A stretch of DNA of 11,696 nt, from contig JAIUNH010000069.1 in assembly GCA_020161965.1 (NCBI GenBank), forward strand, positions 1 to 11,696. The letters are read 5' to 3'. The position numbers and the translations under genes were made by a program. Positions within the stretch are counted from its first letter, which is position 1. Each line of letters opens with the position of its first letter. The stretch comes from Pseudomonadota bacterium. GTDB taxonomy: Bacteria; Pseudomonadota; Alphaproteobacteria; CACIAM-22H2. Below the pieces are notes generated by a model. The model was given only the letters and a program-made list of their open reading frames with translations. It had not been told where the DNA came from and did not search any database. Positions 1-7,223 of this stretch are shown one piece after another.

Positions 1-2996
1 CGTCGGGCCTGATGAGCTTCCTGAAGATCGGCGATCGCGCCGCGGGCGCCATCAAGTCGGGCGGCACCACGCGCCGTGCCGCGAAGATGGTGACGGTCGA
101 TATCGACCATCCGGATATCGAGAACTACATCGACTGGAAGGTCGTCGAGGAACAGAAGGTCGCGGCCCTGGTCGCGGGCTCGCGCCTCGCCGCCAAGCAT
201 CTCAACGAGATCATGGCCGCGTGCGACAAATCGGCGGGCGAAGCCGGTTACGATCCCAAAAAGAACAACGCGCTGCGCAATGCGATCAAGGGTGCTCGCA
301 AGTCGCTGATCCCCGAGAACTACATTCAGCGCGTCATCCAATTCGCCAAGCAAGGCTTCGAGAAGATCGATTTCAAATCCTACGACACGGATTGGGATTC
401 GGAAGCCTATCTGACCGTTTCGGGCCAGAACTCGAACAACTCGGTGCGCGTGACCAACGCGTTCCTCCAGGCCGTGCTCGACAACGGCAAGTGGGAATTG
501 ATCCGTCGCACCGACGGCAAGATCCATAAGTCGGTCGACGCCAAGGCGCTGTGGGACAAGATCGGCGAAGCCGCTTGGGCCTCGGCCGATCCGGGGCTGC
601 AATACGACACGACGATCAACGAGTGGCACACCTGCCCGGAATCGGGGCGCATCAACGCCTCGAACCCGTGCTCGGAATACATGTTCCTCGACGATACGGC
701 GTGCAACCTCGCCTCGGTCAATCTGCTGGCCTTGCGCCGCCAAGACGGCTCGTTCGATGCACCCGCTTTCGAGCATGCCTGCCGTCTGTGGACGGTGACG
801 CTCGAAATCTCGGTGCTGATGGCGCAGTTCCCGTCCAAGCGCATCGCGGAACTCTCCTACGAGTACCGCACGCTGGGCCTCGGCTTCGCCAATATCGGCG
901 GTCTGCTGATGGCGATGGGCCTCGGCTATGATTCCGACGAAGGCCGCGCGATCGCGGGCGCCATCACGGCGATCATGACGGGTGTCAGCTACGCCACGTC
1001 CGCCGAAATGGCGGCCGAGCTCGGCGCCTTCCCGGGCTATGAGCCCAACCGCGAGCACATGCTGCGCGTCATCCGCAACCATCGCCGCGCGGCGTATGGC
1101 GAGGCGGCGGGCTATGAAGGCCTGACGATCCTCCCCGTTCCCCTGCCCGCGAAGGATTGCCCCGATGCGCGCTTGGTCGACGCCGCGCGCAAGGCGTGGG
1201 ACGACGCGCTGGAACTGGGCGTCGCCCACGGCTATCGCAACGCCCAAGCCACGGTCATCGCGCCCACCGGCACGATCGGCCTGGTGATGGATTGCGACAC
1301 GACCGGCATCGAACCGGACTTCGCGCTGGTGAAGTTCAAGAAGCTGGCCGGCGGCGGCTACTTCAAGATCATCAACCGCGTCGTGCCCGTCGGCCTGCAG
1401 ACCCTGGGCTACACCCAGTCGCAGATCGACGACATCATCGCCTACGCGGTGGGTCACGGCACGCTGAAGGGCTCCAACGCCGTCAGCCACGGCGCGTTGA
1501 AGGCCAAGGGCTTCGGTCAAGCGCAGCTCGACACGCTGGAAGGCGCGTTGAAGTCGGCGTTCGACATCAAGTTCGTCTTCAACAAGTGGACGCTGGGCGA
1601 GGAGTTCTGCCTCAACACGCTGAAGCTGACCAAGGAACAGCTCGACGATCCGGCGTTCGACATGCTGGCCGCGTTGGGCTTCGCGAAGGCCGAAGTCGAA
1701 GCCGCGAACACCTGGTGCTCGGGCTCGATGACGCTGGAGGGTGCGCCGCACCTCAAGGAAGAGCATCTGCCGGTGTTCGACTGCGCCAATCCGTGCGGCC
1801 GTAACGGCAAGCGCTATCTGTCGGTCGACAGCCATATCCGCATGATGGCGGCCTCGCAGCCGTTCATCTCGGGTGCGATCTCCAAGACCATCAACATGCC
1901 CAACCAGGCGACGGTCGAGGATTGCAAGGACGCGTATCTGCTGTCCTGGCGCCTGTGCTTGAAGGCCAACGCGCTCTACCGCGACGGCTCGAAGCTGTCG
2001 CAGCCGCTCGCCGCGATCGTCGGCGACGACATCGACGTCCACGACGAAGTCGAGACGATCACCGCGGCCCCGCAAATCGTGAAGGTCGAGAAGATCGTCG
2101 AGCGCATCGTGGAACGCGTGGCGGCCACCGCCCGCGCGCGTCTGCCCAACCGCCGCAAGGGTTACACCCAGAAGGCGGTGATCGGCGGCCACAAGGTCTA
2201 TCTGCGCACCGGCGAATACGAAGACGGCAAGGTCGGCGAGCTGTTCATCGACATGCACAAGGAAGGTGCCGCCTTCCGCAGCTTGATGAACAACTTCGCC
2301 ATCGCCGTCTCGATCGGTCTGCAATACGGCGTGCCGCTCGAGGAATACGTCGAAGCGTTCACCTTCACGCGTTTCGAACCCAACGGCATCGTCCAGGGTA
2401 ACGACGCGATCAAGAACGCGACGTCGATCCTCGACTACATCTTCCGCGAACTCGCCGTGTCGTATCTCGGCCGCGACGACCTCGCCCATGTGGTGCAGGA
2501 CGATCTCGAGCCCGACGCGATGGGCAAGGGCGAGAAGGATTCGACCCTGCCGGGGGCCGGTTCGGCCGCCGCCGCCGCCGCCCTCGACGCGGTCAAGAAG
2601 GTCGCCTCGACCGGCTTCGTGCGTCAGCGCTTCAAGGTGCTGCCGGGTGGTGCGCCGGCCTCGTCGGCCGTGGCGCTGGCGGGCGACGTGGATCTGCTCG
2701 AACCGGAAGTCGAAGACGAGGCGGAAGTCGGTCTCGCCGAGACGGCGGAAGCGCCGGCCCAGGTCGAAGGCGACAAGCAGCCGATCGGCTTCGCGATCGA
2801 AGCGGTTGCCGCGGCGATCGGCACGGCGATGGATGCCGGTCAGCCCAAGGCAGCTTCGAAGATGGACAAGATCCGCGAAGCGCGCATGAAGGGCTACACG
2901 GGCGATCCGTGCGAGACCTGCGGCTCGATGGCGATGGTGCGCAACGGCACGTGCACCAAGTGCATCGATTGCGGCTCGACCAGCGGCTGCTCATAA
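1..2996 (+). CDS. nrdJ: Coenzyme-B12-dependent (class II) ribonucleotide reductase, 3' part
   Basis: Reduces ribonucleotides to deoxyribonucleotides using adenosylcobalamin as radical source; cytoplasmic. The gene enters from the left edge: codons 3-11 read S-G-L in frame without a stop, and the ATG at 12 is an internal Met inside conserved family sequence, not the start. About 994 residues are visible of a family often near 1200. Numbering from that Met, NPCSE at 218-222 carries the Asn/Cys/Glu radical site (N218, C220, E222), and C231 in TACNLASVNL fits the second redox cysteine; its partner would lie upstream of the window. PTGTIG near 418 is a phosphate-binding loop. A TSCPD-type domain spans about 710-820. 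An acidic, Ala-rich linker then leads to a C-terminal zinc-ribbon-like tail with C967, C970, C981, C984, C987 and C993, which in this family is thought to re-reduce the active site. The family assignment is secure; only the 5' end is missing. Confidence 0.96.
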   Translation, partial: SGLMSFLKIGDRAAGAIKSGGTTRRAAKMVTVDIDHPDIENYIDWKVVEEQKVAALVAGSRLAAKHLNEIMAACDKSAGEAGYDPKKNNALRNAIKGARKSLIPENYIQRVIQFAKQGFEKIDFKSYDTDWDSEAYLTVSGQNSNNSVRVTNAFLQAVLDNGKWELIRRTDGKIHKSVDAKALWDKIGEAAWASADPGLQYDTTINEWHTCPESGRINASNPCSEYMFLDDTACNLASVNLLALRRQDGSFDAPAFEHACRLWTVTLEISVLMAQFPSKRIAELSYEYRTLGLGFANIGGLLMAMGLGYDSDEGRAIAGAITAIMTGVSYATSAEMAAELGAFPGYEPNREHMLRVIRNHRRAAYGEAAGYEGLTILPVPLPAKDCPDARLVDAARKAWDDALELGVAHGYRNAQATVIAPTGTIGLVMDCDTTGIEPDFALVKFKKLAGGGYFKIINRVVPVGLQTLGYTQSQIDDIIAYAVGHGTLKGSNAVSHGALKAKGFGQAQLDTLEGALKSAFDIKFVFNKWTLGEEFCLNTLKLTKEQLDDPAFDMLAALGFAKAEVEAANTWCSGSMTLEGAPHLKEEHLPVFDCANPCGRNGKRYLSVDSHIRMMAASQPFISGAISKTINMPNQATVEDCKDAYLLSWRLCLKANALYRDGSKLSQPLAAIVGDDIDVHDEVETITAAPQIVKVEKIVERIVERVAATARARLPNRRKGYTQKAVIGGHKVYLRTGEYEDGKVGELFIDMHKEGAAFRSLMNNFAIAVSIGLQYGVPLEEYVEAFTFTRFEPNGIVQGNDAIKNATSILDYIFRELAVSYLGRDDLAHVVQDDLEPDAMGKGEKDSTLPGAGSAAAAAALDAVKKVASTGFVRQRFKVLPGGAPASSAVALAGDVDLLEPEVEDEAEVGLAETAEAPAQVEGDKQPIGFAIEAVAAAIGTAMDAGQPKAASKMDKIREARMKGYTGDPCETCGSMAMVRNGTCTKCIDCGSTSGCS

Positions 2997-3021
2997 GCCA
3001 CGACGACAAGTCGAAACGACG

Positions 3022-3050
3022 AAGGGCCGGGAGAAATCCCGGCCCTTTTT
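3022..3050 (+). terminator. Intrinsic terminator of nrdJ
   Basis: An 11-bp perfect stem (3022-3032 with 3037-3047) has a GAAA tetraloop at 3033-3036 and runs into TTTTT at 3046-3050. It lies 25 bases after the nrdJ stop and points the same way. The long GC-rich stem, GNRA loop and T tract make it a convincing Rho-independent terminator. It implies that the next gene has its own promoter in 3051-3150, where I see no clear consensus. Confidence 0.92.
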
Positions 3051-3150
3051 CGTTGGCGCGATGCGCACAAAATAGCCCGCGTCAAAATTATAACCGTAAA
3101 ATTTGCGGATTAGCTTGCTGGGTGGAACACCCCTTGCTACCTAAACCGCC

Positions 3151-4284
3151 ATGAGCAGCCAGTTAAACGATCCGCGCCGGCCGGGCGACGACATCGACAA
3201 ATACGACGATCGCGGCTTGCGCGAGATGCTGCGTTTGGCCGCCGAAGGCGTCGAAGGCCTGTTGATGCGCCACGTGCCCGGCAAGGAAAGCGATATCGAT
3301 CGCGAGATCTTCGAGGATATCGGGCGCAGCGGCTGTTTCCGCTTCAAGGAATCGACCGGCGCGTTTGCCGCAGCCCCCATCCGCTTCGACGCCGAGCGCG
3401 GCCGCCTGGACGTGGTGATGAACCTCAACCAGACCGGCCAGGAGACGGGCATCCAATTCGTGCGCTCGGGCTCCGACGCGTCGCTGATGCGCGATTACGA
3501 TCCCGGCTCCGACTATAACCGCCGCCTCGTCGAGCTCGTCTCGCAGGTGCTGGGCCTGGGCATCGTCGACGAGGTCGTGTTCGGCCAGAAACTGCCCGAA
3601 GCCTCGCTTCTCTATCTGCGCCCGCTGCCGCAGCCCGAGGAAAGCTGCGAGCGTTTCATCGACGACATCGTCGGCGCGATCGGCAACTACAAGCCCCAGC
3701 CGATCCGCAACAAGCAGGCTTTCAACGAAGCCTATGCGCGCCTCGTGCAGCGCCTCGCCAAATCCGGCGTGCCGCCGTCGCGCCTCAACCCCATCGACAT
3801 GCAGAACACGCTACAGCAGGAAATGCTGCGCGGCATGGTGAAGGTCGAGATCTGGCGCAAGCTGTGGCGCTGGGTGATCGATTGCGCGGTGAAGGTACAG
3901 GATCTGCGCCCCATCCCGGCGATCCTGTCGGATAAGCCGCTCTCCGCCCAAGTGCGCGACTTGGAAGACGCGTTGAAGCGGGCCGGCAAGATCATCGGCA
4001 CGCATGTCTATAACGCCAGCATGCTCTACGACCGCGCGGTGAAGGGCAGCAATTTCTACGTCGAGGCGATGCCCGCGATCCTTTACATCCGCGAGGCGCA
4101 GCCGGTGGTCGAGGAGATCTACATCAAGGTCAACGGGTGGTCGTCGGCCTGGACGCATATGCCCAAAACCGCGTCGATCGGCGAAGCGACCAATCTTCTG
4201 GCGCAGACCGCCGCGGGCGTGAAGGACGTGCTGTCGCGCCCCGCCCCGCGCGCGATCGGCGCACCTGCCGGCGCCAAGAACTAG
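3151..4284 (+). CDS. Unrecognised soluble protein, 377 aa
   Basis: I do not recognise the family. The protein is hydrophilic, with no signal peptide or membrane segment, so it is probably cytoplasmic. The N-terminal 150 residues mix charged helices with a possible beta region (about 60-105, including RLDVVMNLNQTGQETGIQFV). The remainder looks helical, with aromatic-rich KVEIWRKLWRWVIDCAVKVQ near 230-250 and a final segment rich in Ala and Pro. The ATG at 3151 is the first in frame after a stop; no Shine-Dalgarno stands before it (upstream CTAAACCGCC), so a weak or leaderless start is possible. The gene follows the nrdJ terminator and appears monocistronic. Its TAG stop at 4282-4284 lies inside the left end of the palindromic element at 4281-4570. 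GC-rich codon use like its neighbours indicates a resident host gene. Coding status is likely; function is unknown. Confidence 0.82.
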   Translation: MSSQLNDPRRPGDDIDKYDDRGLREMLRLAAEGVEGLLMRHVPGKESDIDREIFEDIGRSGCFRFKESTGAFAAAPIRFDAERGRLDVVMNLNQTGQETGIQFVRSGSDASLMRDYDPGSDYNRRLVELVSQVLGLGIVDEVVFGQKLPEASLLYLRPLPQPEESCERFIDDIVGAIGNYKPQPIRNKQAFNEAYARLVQRLAKSGVPPSRLNPIDMQNTLQQEMLRGMVKVEIWRKLWRWVIDCAVKVQDLRPIPAILSDKPLSAQVRDLEDALKRAGKIIGTHVYNASMLYDRAVKGSNFYVEAMPAILYIREAQPVVEEIYIKVNGWSSAWTHMPKTASIGEATNLLAQTAAGVKDVLSRPAPRAIGAPAGAKN

Positions 4285-4315
4285 AGCCCTTTTCGGTTAG
4301 TTGGAAATGCCTGCG
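4281..4315 (+). repeat. Left terminal inverted repeat of the MITE-like element
   Basis: Begins CTAGAGCCCTTTTCGG. Its first 23 bases pair perfectly with 4548-4570, and 32 of 35 bases match the reverse complement of 4536-4570. It contains the TAG stop codon (4282-4284) of the upstream plus-strand gene. Confidence 0.93.
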
Positions 4316-4425
4316 TTGGGTTTCCGGCGTGTGCGAACCGCGCGGCGCGGTCCGAAGCCGATAGTGGTTCTATCGGCGAGGACCGCAACAAAGCGGGCGC
4401 CCGCCGGAACCCAACCCCCATTTCC
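4303..4425. repeat. Left internal stem-loop of the element
   Basis: Nested pairings are visible: 4303-4309 (GGAAATG) with 4419-4425; 4315-4329 with 4402-4415 (one bulge); 4347-4353 (GCGGTCC) with 4380-4386; and 4357-4364 (GCCGATAG) with 4370-4377 around the loop TGGTT. Together they would fold the left half of the element into one long hairpin in DNA or RNA. Confidence 0.85.
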
Positions 4426-4450
4426 TTTTAGCTAGGGGGCCGCGTTCTTT

Positions 4451-4539
4451 TGCGCCGCAGGTGCGTCGAACGGCTTGCGCGTAGAACCACTACGCGCGGC
4501 GCCCTTCTCCTGCCTGCGTCACAAAATCCCTGCGGCGCA
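4451..4539. repeat. Right internal stem-loop of the element
   Basis: 4451-4461 (TGCGCCGCAGG) pairs with 4529-4539, and 4477-4484 (GCGCGTAG) pairs with 4490-4497 around the loop AACCA. The tip sequence 4482-4492 is the exact reverse complement of the left hairpin tip 4362-4372. Confidence 0.85.
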
Positions 4540-4570
4540 GGCGATTTCAACTAACCGAAAAGGGCTCTAG
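4536..4570 (-). repeat. Right terminal inverted repeat of the MITE-like element
   Basis: Ends CCGAAAAGGGCTCTAG and is the reverse complement of the left end (perfect over the outer 23 bp). On the minus strand it supplies the TAG stop (4569-4567) of the LolA-like gene. Confidence 0.93.
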
Positions 4571-5193
4571 CGGATCATCCCGAAACGGCGCAGCGTGAGG
4601 AGCAAGGTTTCGCCCGCGACGGGCACGACGCGGATATCGGCGGGTGCTTCGAATAGGCCCGCGTCGAATTTTCCCGGCGTCACATCCTCGAAATTCCAAT
4701 CGAGGCGGCCGGGCTGACCGCCGACCGTGCCGGTCCCTTCCAGGCGCCACAACACACCGCGCCGATCGACCAGCGCCGTCGCGTCGAGCGCCACGTCCGC
4801 CGCGTCGCGCTTCACGCGCAGTTGCGACGCGGGCACGCCATCGACCGACGTGCTGCGGATCGCCGATTCCTGAAAGCCGCGCCCGCGCAAAATCGCGGGC
4901 GGCAAGCCCAGCCCGGTCAGATCGGTTTCGAACGCCATGCGCAACGCCGGCGCCACCATCCACGCTTTGTCGCGGTCGAGCCTTGCGATCACCACATGCT
5001 CGATCCCATCGGTCGCGTGATAGCGGATCGCGTCGCGCGTGCGATGGATGCGCGCCGAACGCTTGGCGTCGCGCCCGAACCAGCCGATCGCGGTGTAGTC
5101 GATCTGCGGCGCGAAAATCGACGGCCGCGCTTGGCCGTAAGCGGGGGCGGCCAGCAATGCCAGCCCCGCAAGCGCGCCTCGACGCGAGATCAA
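4567..5193 (-). CDS. Exported LolA-like/DUF4412-like protein, 208 aa, TTG start
   Basis: The reading frame is open far upstream, but that part overlaps the Sel1 gene antisense-free in another frame, so the start must lie near 5193. The TTG at 5193-5191 comes two bases after the Sel1 stop and gives MISRRGALAGLALLAAPAYG, a good signal sequence with a paired Arg (SRRGAL, Tat-like but without a strong consensus) and likely cleavage near AYG-QA. The mature part resembles beta-rich LolA-fold or DUF4412-type periplasmic proteins: about 58-90 reads as a strand-rich stretch with ARLDRDKAWMVAP, followed by VDGVPASQLRVKRD near 118-130 and DRRGVLWRLEG near 143-153. Role unknown; possibly envelope-associated, since its operon partner is a lipoprotein. 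The TAG stop lies in the right end of the palindromic element. Start and family are inferred; a gene here is likely. Confidence 0.75.
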   Translation of the reverse strand: MISRRGALAGLALLAAPAYGQARPSIFAPQIDYTAIGWFGRDAKRSARIHRTRDAIRYHATDGIEHVVIARLDRDKAWMVAPALRMAFETDLTGLGLPPAILRGRGFQESAIRSTSVDGVPASQLRVKRDAADVALDATALVDRRGVLWRLEGTGTVGGQPGRLDWNFEDVTPGKFDAGLFEAPADIRVVPVAGETLLLTLRRFGMIR

Positions 5194-5195
5194 GC

Positions 5196-6104
5196 TCAGG
5201 AGCCCCGCTCCGGATCGAGCCCGGCGGCGCGGCGATAAAGCCTTGCCGCTTCGGCGGGGTCGCGTTCCACGCCGCGCCCGGTCTCGTACATGCCGGCGAG
5301 GTTGTTCATCGCCCCGCGATCGCCCAGGCGCACCGCACGGCGGAAGAAATCGACCGCGCGCCCGTCGTCGCGCGCGACCAATCTGCCGTCGCGATACCAG
5401 CGGCCCATATTGTTGAGCGCGGAAGCGTTGTTGAGCGCCGCCGCGCGTTCGTACAGCGCGAAAGCGGCGGGATCGTTGCGATCGATTCCGCGCCCGGCGG
5501 CGAACAGCGAAGCGAGGTTGTTCATCGCGGCGGCGTTGTTCTGCGCGGCCGAGCGGCGATACCAATCGACGGCGGTCTTCGCGTCTTGCGGGCCGCCCTC
5601 GCCGATATCGTTCATCACGCCGTACATGAATTGCGCGCGTGAATCGCCAAGCTCGGCGCCGCGCAAGCTCCACTCGCGCGCCGAGGCAAAGTCGCGCGTC
5701 ACGCCGCGCCCGTTGTAATGCGCCTGCGCCAGAAAAAACGCGGCCGAGGGCAAGCGCGCGGACCAAGCACGCTCGAACATCTTCACGGCCGAGGCTTCGT
5801 CCTTGGGCACGCCCGCGTCGCCGTTGGCGGCAAGCAGGCCCATTTCGACATAGGCGACCGGCTCGCCCTTGCCCATCGCCTGGACCAGCAGCTTGCGCAT
5901 CTCGCCCAGATCCTGGGCCACACCTTCGCCACGCCGATGCATCATGGCGAGGCGCACCAGCGCCAAACCTTCGGGCGTCGAGCGCAGATTTTGTTCCTGG
6001 ACGGCGGTTTGCGGACGGGGGGCATCGCCGGAATTGGCGACGCAGGCCCCCAAGGCCAACGCCAGCCCGGCCGCTACGCCAAAGCGGAGAAGTTTCGAGC
6101 GCAT
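5196..6104 (-). CDS. Sel1-like repeat (SLR) lipoprotein, 302 aa
   Basis: An envelope protein predicted to be lipid-anchored. The N-terminus has Arg and Lys at 2-4, a hydrophobic stretch, and lipobox L18-G19-A20-C21. Residue +2 is Val, not Asp, so by the enterobacterial Lol rule it would go to the outer membrane. From about residue 45 to 298 it is built of Sel1 repeats (TPR-like helical pairs), visible as phrases such as AMNNLASLFAAGRGIDRN, ALNNMGRWYRDGRLVARD and AMNNLAGMYETGRGVERD. Such repeats serve as protein-binding scaffolds; the partner cannot be read from sequence. The ATG at 6104 fits the signal peptide, though no clear Shine-Dalgarno precedes it. It is the first gene of a minus-strand pair with the LolA-like gene, only two bases apart, and diverges from the ridA pair across 117 bases (6105-6221) that must hold both promoters; I see no clear consensus there. 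Confidence 0.92.
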   Translation of the reverse strand: MRSKLLRFGVAAGLALALGACVANSGDAPRPQTAVQEQNLRSTPEGLALVRLAMMHRRGEGVAQDLGEMRKLLVQAMGKGEPVAYVEMGLLAANGDAGVPKDEASAVKMFERAWSARLPSAAFFLAQAHYNGRGVTRDFASAREWSLRGAELGDSRAQFMYGVMNDIGEGGPQDAKTAVDWYRRSAAQNNAAAMNNLASLFAAGRGIDRNDPAAFALYERAAALNNASALNNMGRWYRDGRLVARDDGRAVDFFRRAVRLGDRGAMNNLAGMYETGRGVERDPAEAARLYRRAAGLDPERGS

Positions 6105-6221
6105 GGGAAGATGATGGGCGAGCCGCGCCCGCCCGGCAAGCCCCTGGATCAGACTCTAGCGTTACGCCGGAGGGGGGGCTATCGTCGCGCCCTTTTCCGC
6201 CTCCAGCGAAGGGAAATACCC

Positions 6222-6689
6222 ATGACCGGCACGATCGACGCCCGCTTGAAGCAACTCGGCATCGAGCTGCCGCCCGGCTCCGCCCCGGCGGCGAATTACG
6301 TGCCCTATGTCGTCACCGGCAAGCTCGTGTTCATCGCCGGCCAGATTTCCCAGAAGGACGGCAAACCGGAATTTTTAGGCAAGCTCGGCCGCGAATTCGG
6401 CGTGGCGGAAGGCCAGCAGGCCGCACGCCTGTGCGCGCTCAGCATCCTGTCGCATCTCAAGACCGCCGCCGGCGGCGATCTCGACAAGGTCGTGCGCTGC
6501 GTGCGCCTGGGCGGCTTCGTCAACGCGACACCCGAATTCACCGACCATCCCGCCGTCATCAACGGGGCGTCCGATATGATCGTCGAAATTTTCGGCGACA
6601 AGGGCAAGCATGCGCGCGCCGCCGTCGGCACGTCGTCGCTGCCGCGCGGCGTGGCGGTCGAAATCGACGCGATCTTCGAACTCGCTTGA
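6222..6689 (+). CDS. RidA/YjgF-family protein, 155 aa
   Basis: RidA-type proteins form trimers and hydrolyse reactive enamine/imine intermediates, protecting PLP enzymes. This one fits the subgroup with a PP-x-S-APAANYVPYV start (residues 17-30), LVFIAGQ (35-41), INGASDMIVEIFG (113-125) and a C-terminal LPRGVAVEIDAIFE. R132 in GKHARAAVG aligns with the catalytic Arg of canonical RidA (R105 in E. coli as remembered). It is longer than the usual 125-130 residues, as is common in this subgroup. The ATG at 6222 has a good Shine-Dalgarno, AAGGGA at 6209-6214, seven bases upstream. Its TGA stop overlaps the TTG start of the second RidA gene, so the two are probably co-translated. Family assignment is strong; the substrate is unknown. 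Confidence 0.94.
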   Translation: MTGTIDARLKQLGIELPPGSAPAANYVPYVVTGKLVFIAGQISQKDGKPEFLGKLGREFGVAEGQQAARLCALSILSHLKTAAGGDLDKVVRCVRLGGFVNATPEFTDHPAVINGASDMIVEIFGDKGKHARAAVGTSSLPRGVAVEIDAIFELA

Positions 6690-7123
6690 CGCTGGGCGAA
6701 CGCGTCGCGAAGGCCGGACTGGTTCTGCCGCCCGCCTTCGCACCGGTCGCCAATTACGTCGGCATCGTGCGCGCGAGCGCGCACCTGCATGTTTCCGGTA
6801 TGGGGCCGACGCAAGGCAAGGCGATCGTCGAGAGCGGGCGGATCGCGACCGCCGCCGATCTCGATAAAGCCAAGCGCGCGTCGCACCTGACCGCGCTCAA
6901 TCTTCTGGCGCAGATCGACGCGGACTTACGCGTTCGGCCGGTGAAGATTTTCGTCCTGGTCAACGCAGGCAGCGATTTCACGGCGCTGGACGACGCGGTC
7001 GAACCCGCCCGCACGCTTTTCGCCGATCTGTTCGGCCATCCGGGGGCGTGGACGATCGTCGGCGCCCCCGCCCTGCCCTTCGCCATCACGACCGAGATGG
7101 AAGCGATTTTTTCTTACAACTAA
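6686..7123 (+). CDS. Second RidA/YjgF-family protein, 145 aa, island-altered C-terminus
   Basis: Paralogue of the preceding RidA, sharing LPPAFAPVANYVGIV (14-28) and FADLFGHPG (112-120). The frame is open far upstream, but homology begins only here. The TTG at 6686, overlapping the previous TGA as TTGA, gives MTLGERVAKAGLVLPPAF, which aligns with the start of the first RidA; no ATG fits. The residue aligned with the catalytic Arg is Trp (W122 in PGAWTIVG), so it probably does not share the canonical deaminase chemistry and could modify the first subunit or bind a different ligand. The last residues, AIFSYN, come from the AT-rich island: the 47-bp direct repeat ends at 7110 and the stop TAA at 7121-7123 lies in inserted DNA. 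The older ending survives at 9818-9880 and would read AIFTLED. It is probably still functional because only the tail changed. Confidence 0.87.
   Translation: MTLGERVAKAGLVLPPAFAPVANYVGIVRASAHLHVSGMGPTQGKAIVESGRIATAADLDKAKRASHLTALNLLAQIDADLRVRPVKIFVLVNAGSDFTALDDAVEPARTLFADLFGHPGAWTIVGAPALPFAITTEMEAIFSYN
7064..7110 (+). repeat. Left direct repeat (attL-like)
   Basis: Matches 9818-9864 at 45 of 47 positions. It lies within the second RidA gene; the match stops at 7110, where AT-rich DNA begins. Confidence 0.9.
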
Positions 7124-7166
7124 TCGAAATTTATTTTTGATTGTTTTTTCTTTATTTTGAAAATGA

Positions 7167-7201
7167 TTGTCAATGTTCAACATTTAACGTCACAATGACA
7201 A
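7167..7201 (+). promoter_or_regulatory. Candidate promoter with internal dyad for the STAND gene
   Basis: TTGTCA at 7167-7172 and CACAAT at 7191-7196 are 18 bp apart and could be -35 and -10 boxes (each near, not at, consensus). Between them is a perfect dyad AATGTT-C-AACATT (7172-7184), placed where a repressor could block polymerase. TTGTCA also recurs inverted as TGACAA at 7196-7201. Upstream, 7124-7163 is strongly AT-rich and could serve as an UP-like element or a binding site for silencing proteins. Predicted by eye only. Confidence 0.38.
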
Positions 7202-7223
7202 AAAGCGACCAGGGACCGGTGAC

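Larger units (their letters stand above)
4282..4569. mobile_element. MITE-like palindromic element between convergent genes
   Basis: No protein-coding gene is evident in this stretch. Its ends are inverted repeats: the outer 23 bp (4281-4303 and 4548-4570) match perfectly, and the match extends to 35 bp with three mismatches (4281-4315 and 4536-4570). Each end carries TA inside CTAG, as expected if the element sits at a CTAG site with the TA duplicated. Known of families: IS630-type transposons and their MITEs duplicate TA and favour CTAG. Inside are two self-complementary halves, about 4303-4425 and 4451-4539. With no transposase, it would have to be moved in trans. Both flanking genes end on its terminal TAG triplets. 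The palindromic structure is certain; the MITE interpretation rests on the termini and needs other genomic copies or an empty site. Alternatives are a large intergenic palindromic repeat or a two-way transcription barrier. Confidence 0.7.

Noticed and set aside
3089..3094. TATAAC as a -10 box for the 377-residue gene
   Set aside because: No acceptable -35 box stands at 16-19 bp upstream. The weak TTGCTG at 3115-3120 with TACCTA at 3138-3143 was no better.
4644..5642. 332-codon plus-strand reading frame
   Set aside because: It is antisense to the Sel1 and LolA-like genes, and its composition (Arg/Ala/Pro-rich) is typical of a GC-rich shadow frame.
5194..5766. Upstream extension of the LolA-like reading frame to an ATG at 5766 (399 codons)
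   Set aside because: This part overlaps the Sel1 lipoprotein gene on the same strand in another frame and is Arg-rich low-complexity sequence. The signal peptide at the TTG at 5193 marks the real start.
5639..6685. Upstream extension of the second RidA frame
   Set aside because: It runs antisense through the Sel1 gene and then overlaps the first RidA gene in another frame. RidA homology begins only at 6686.
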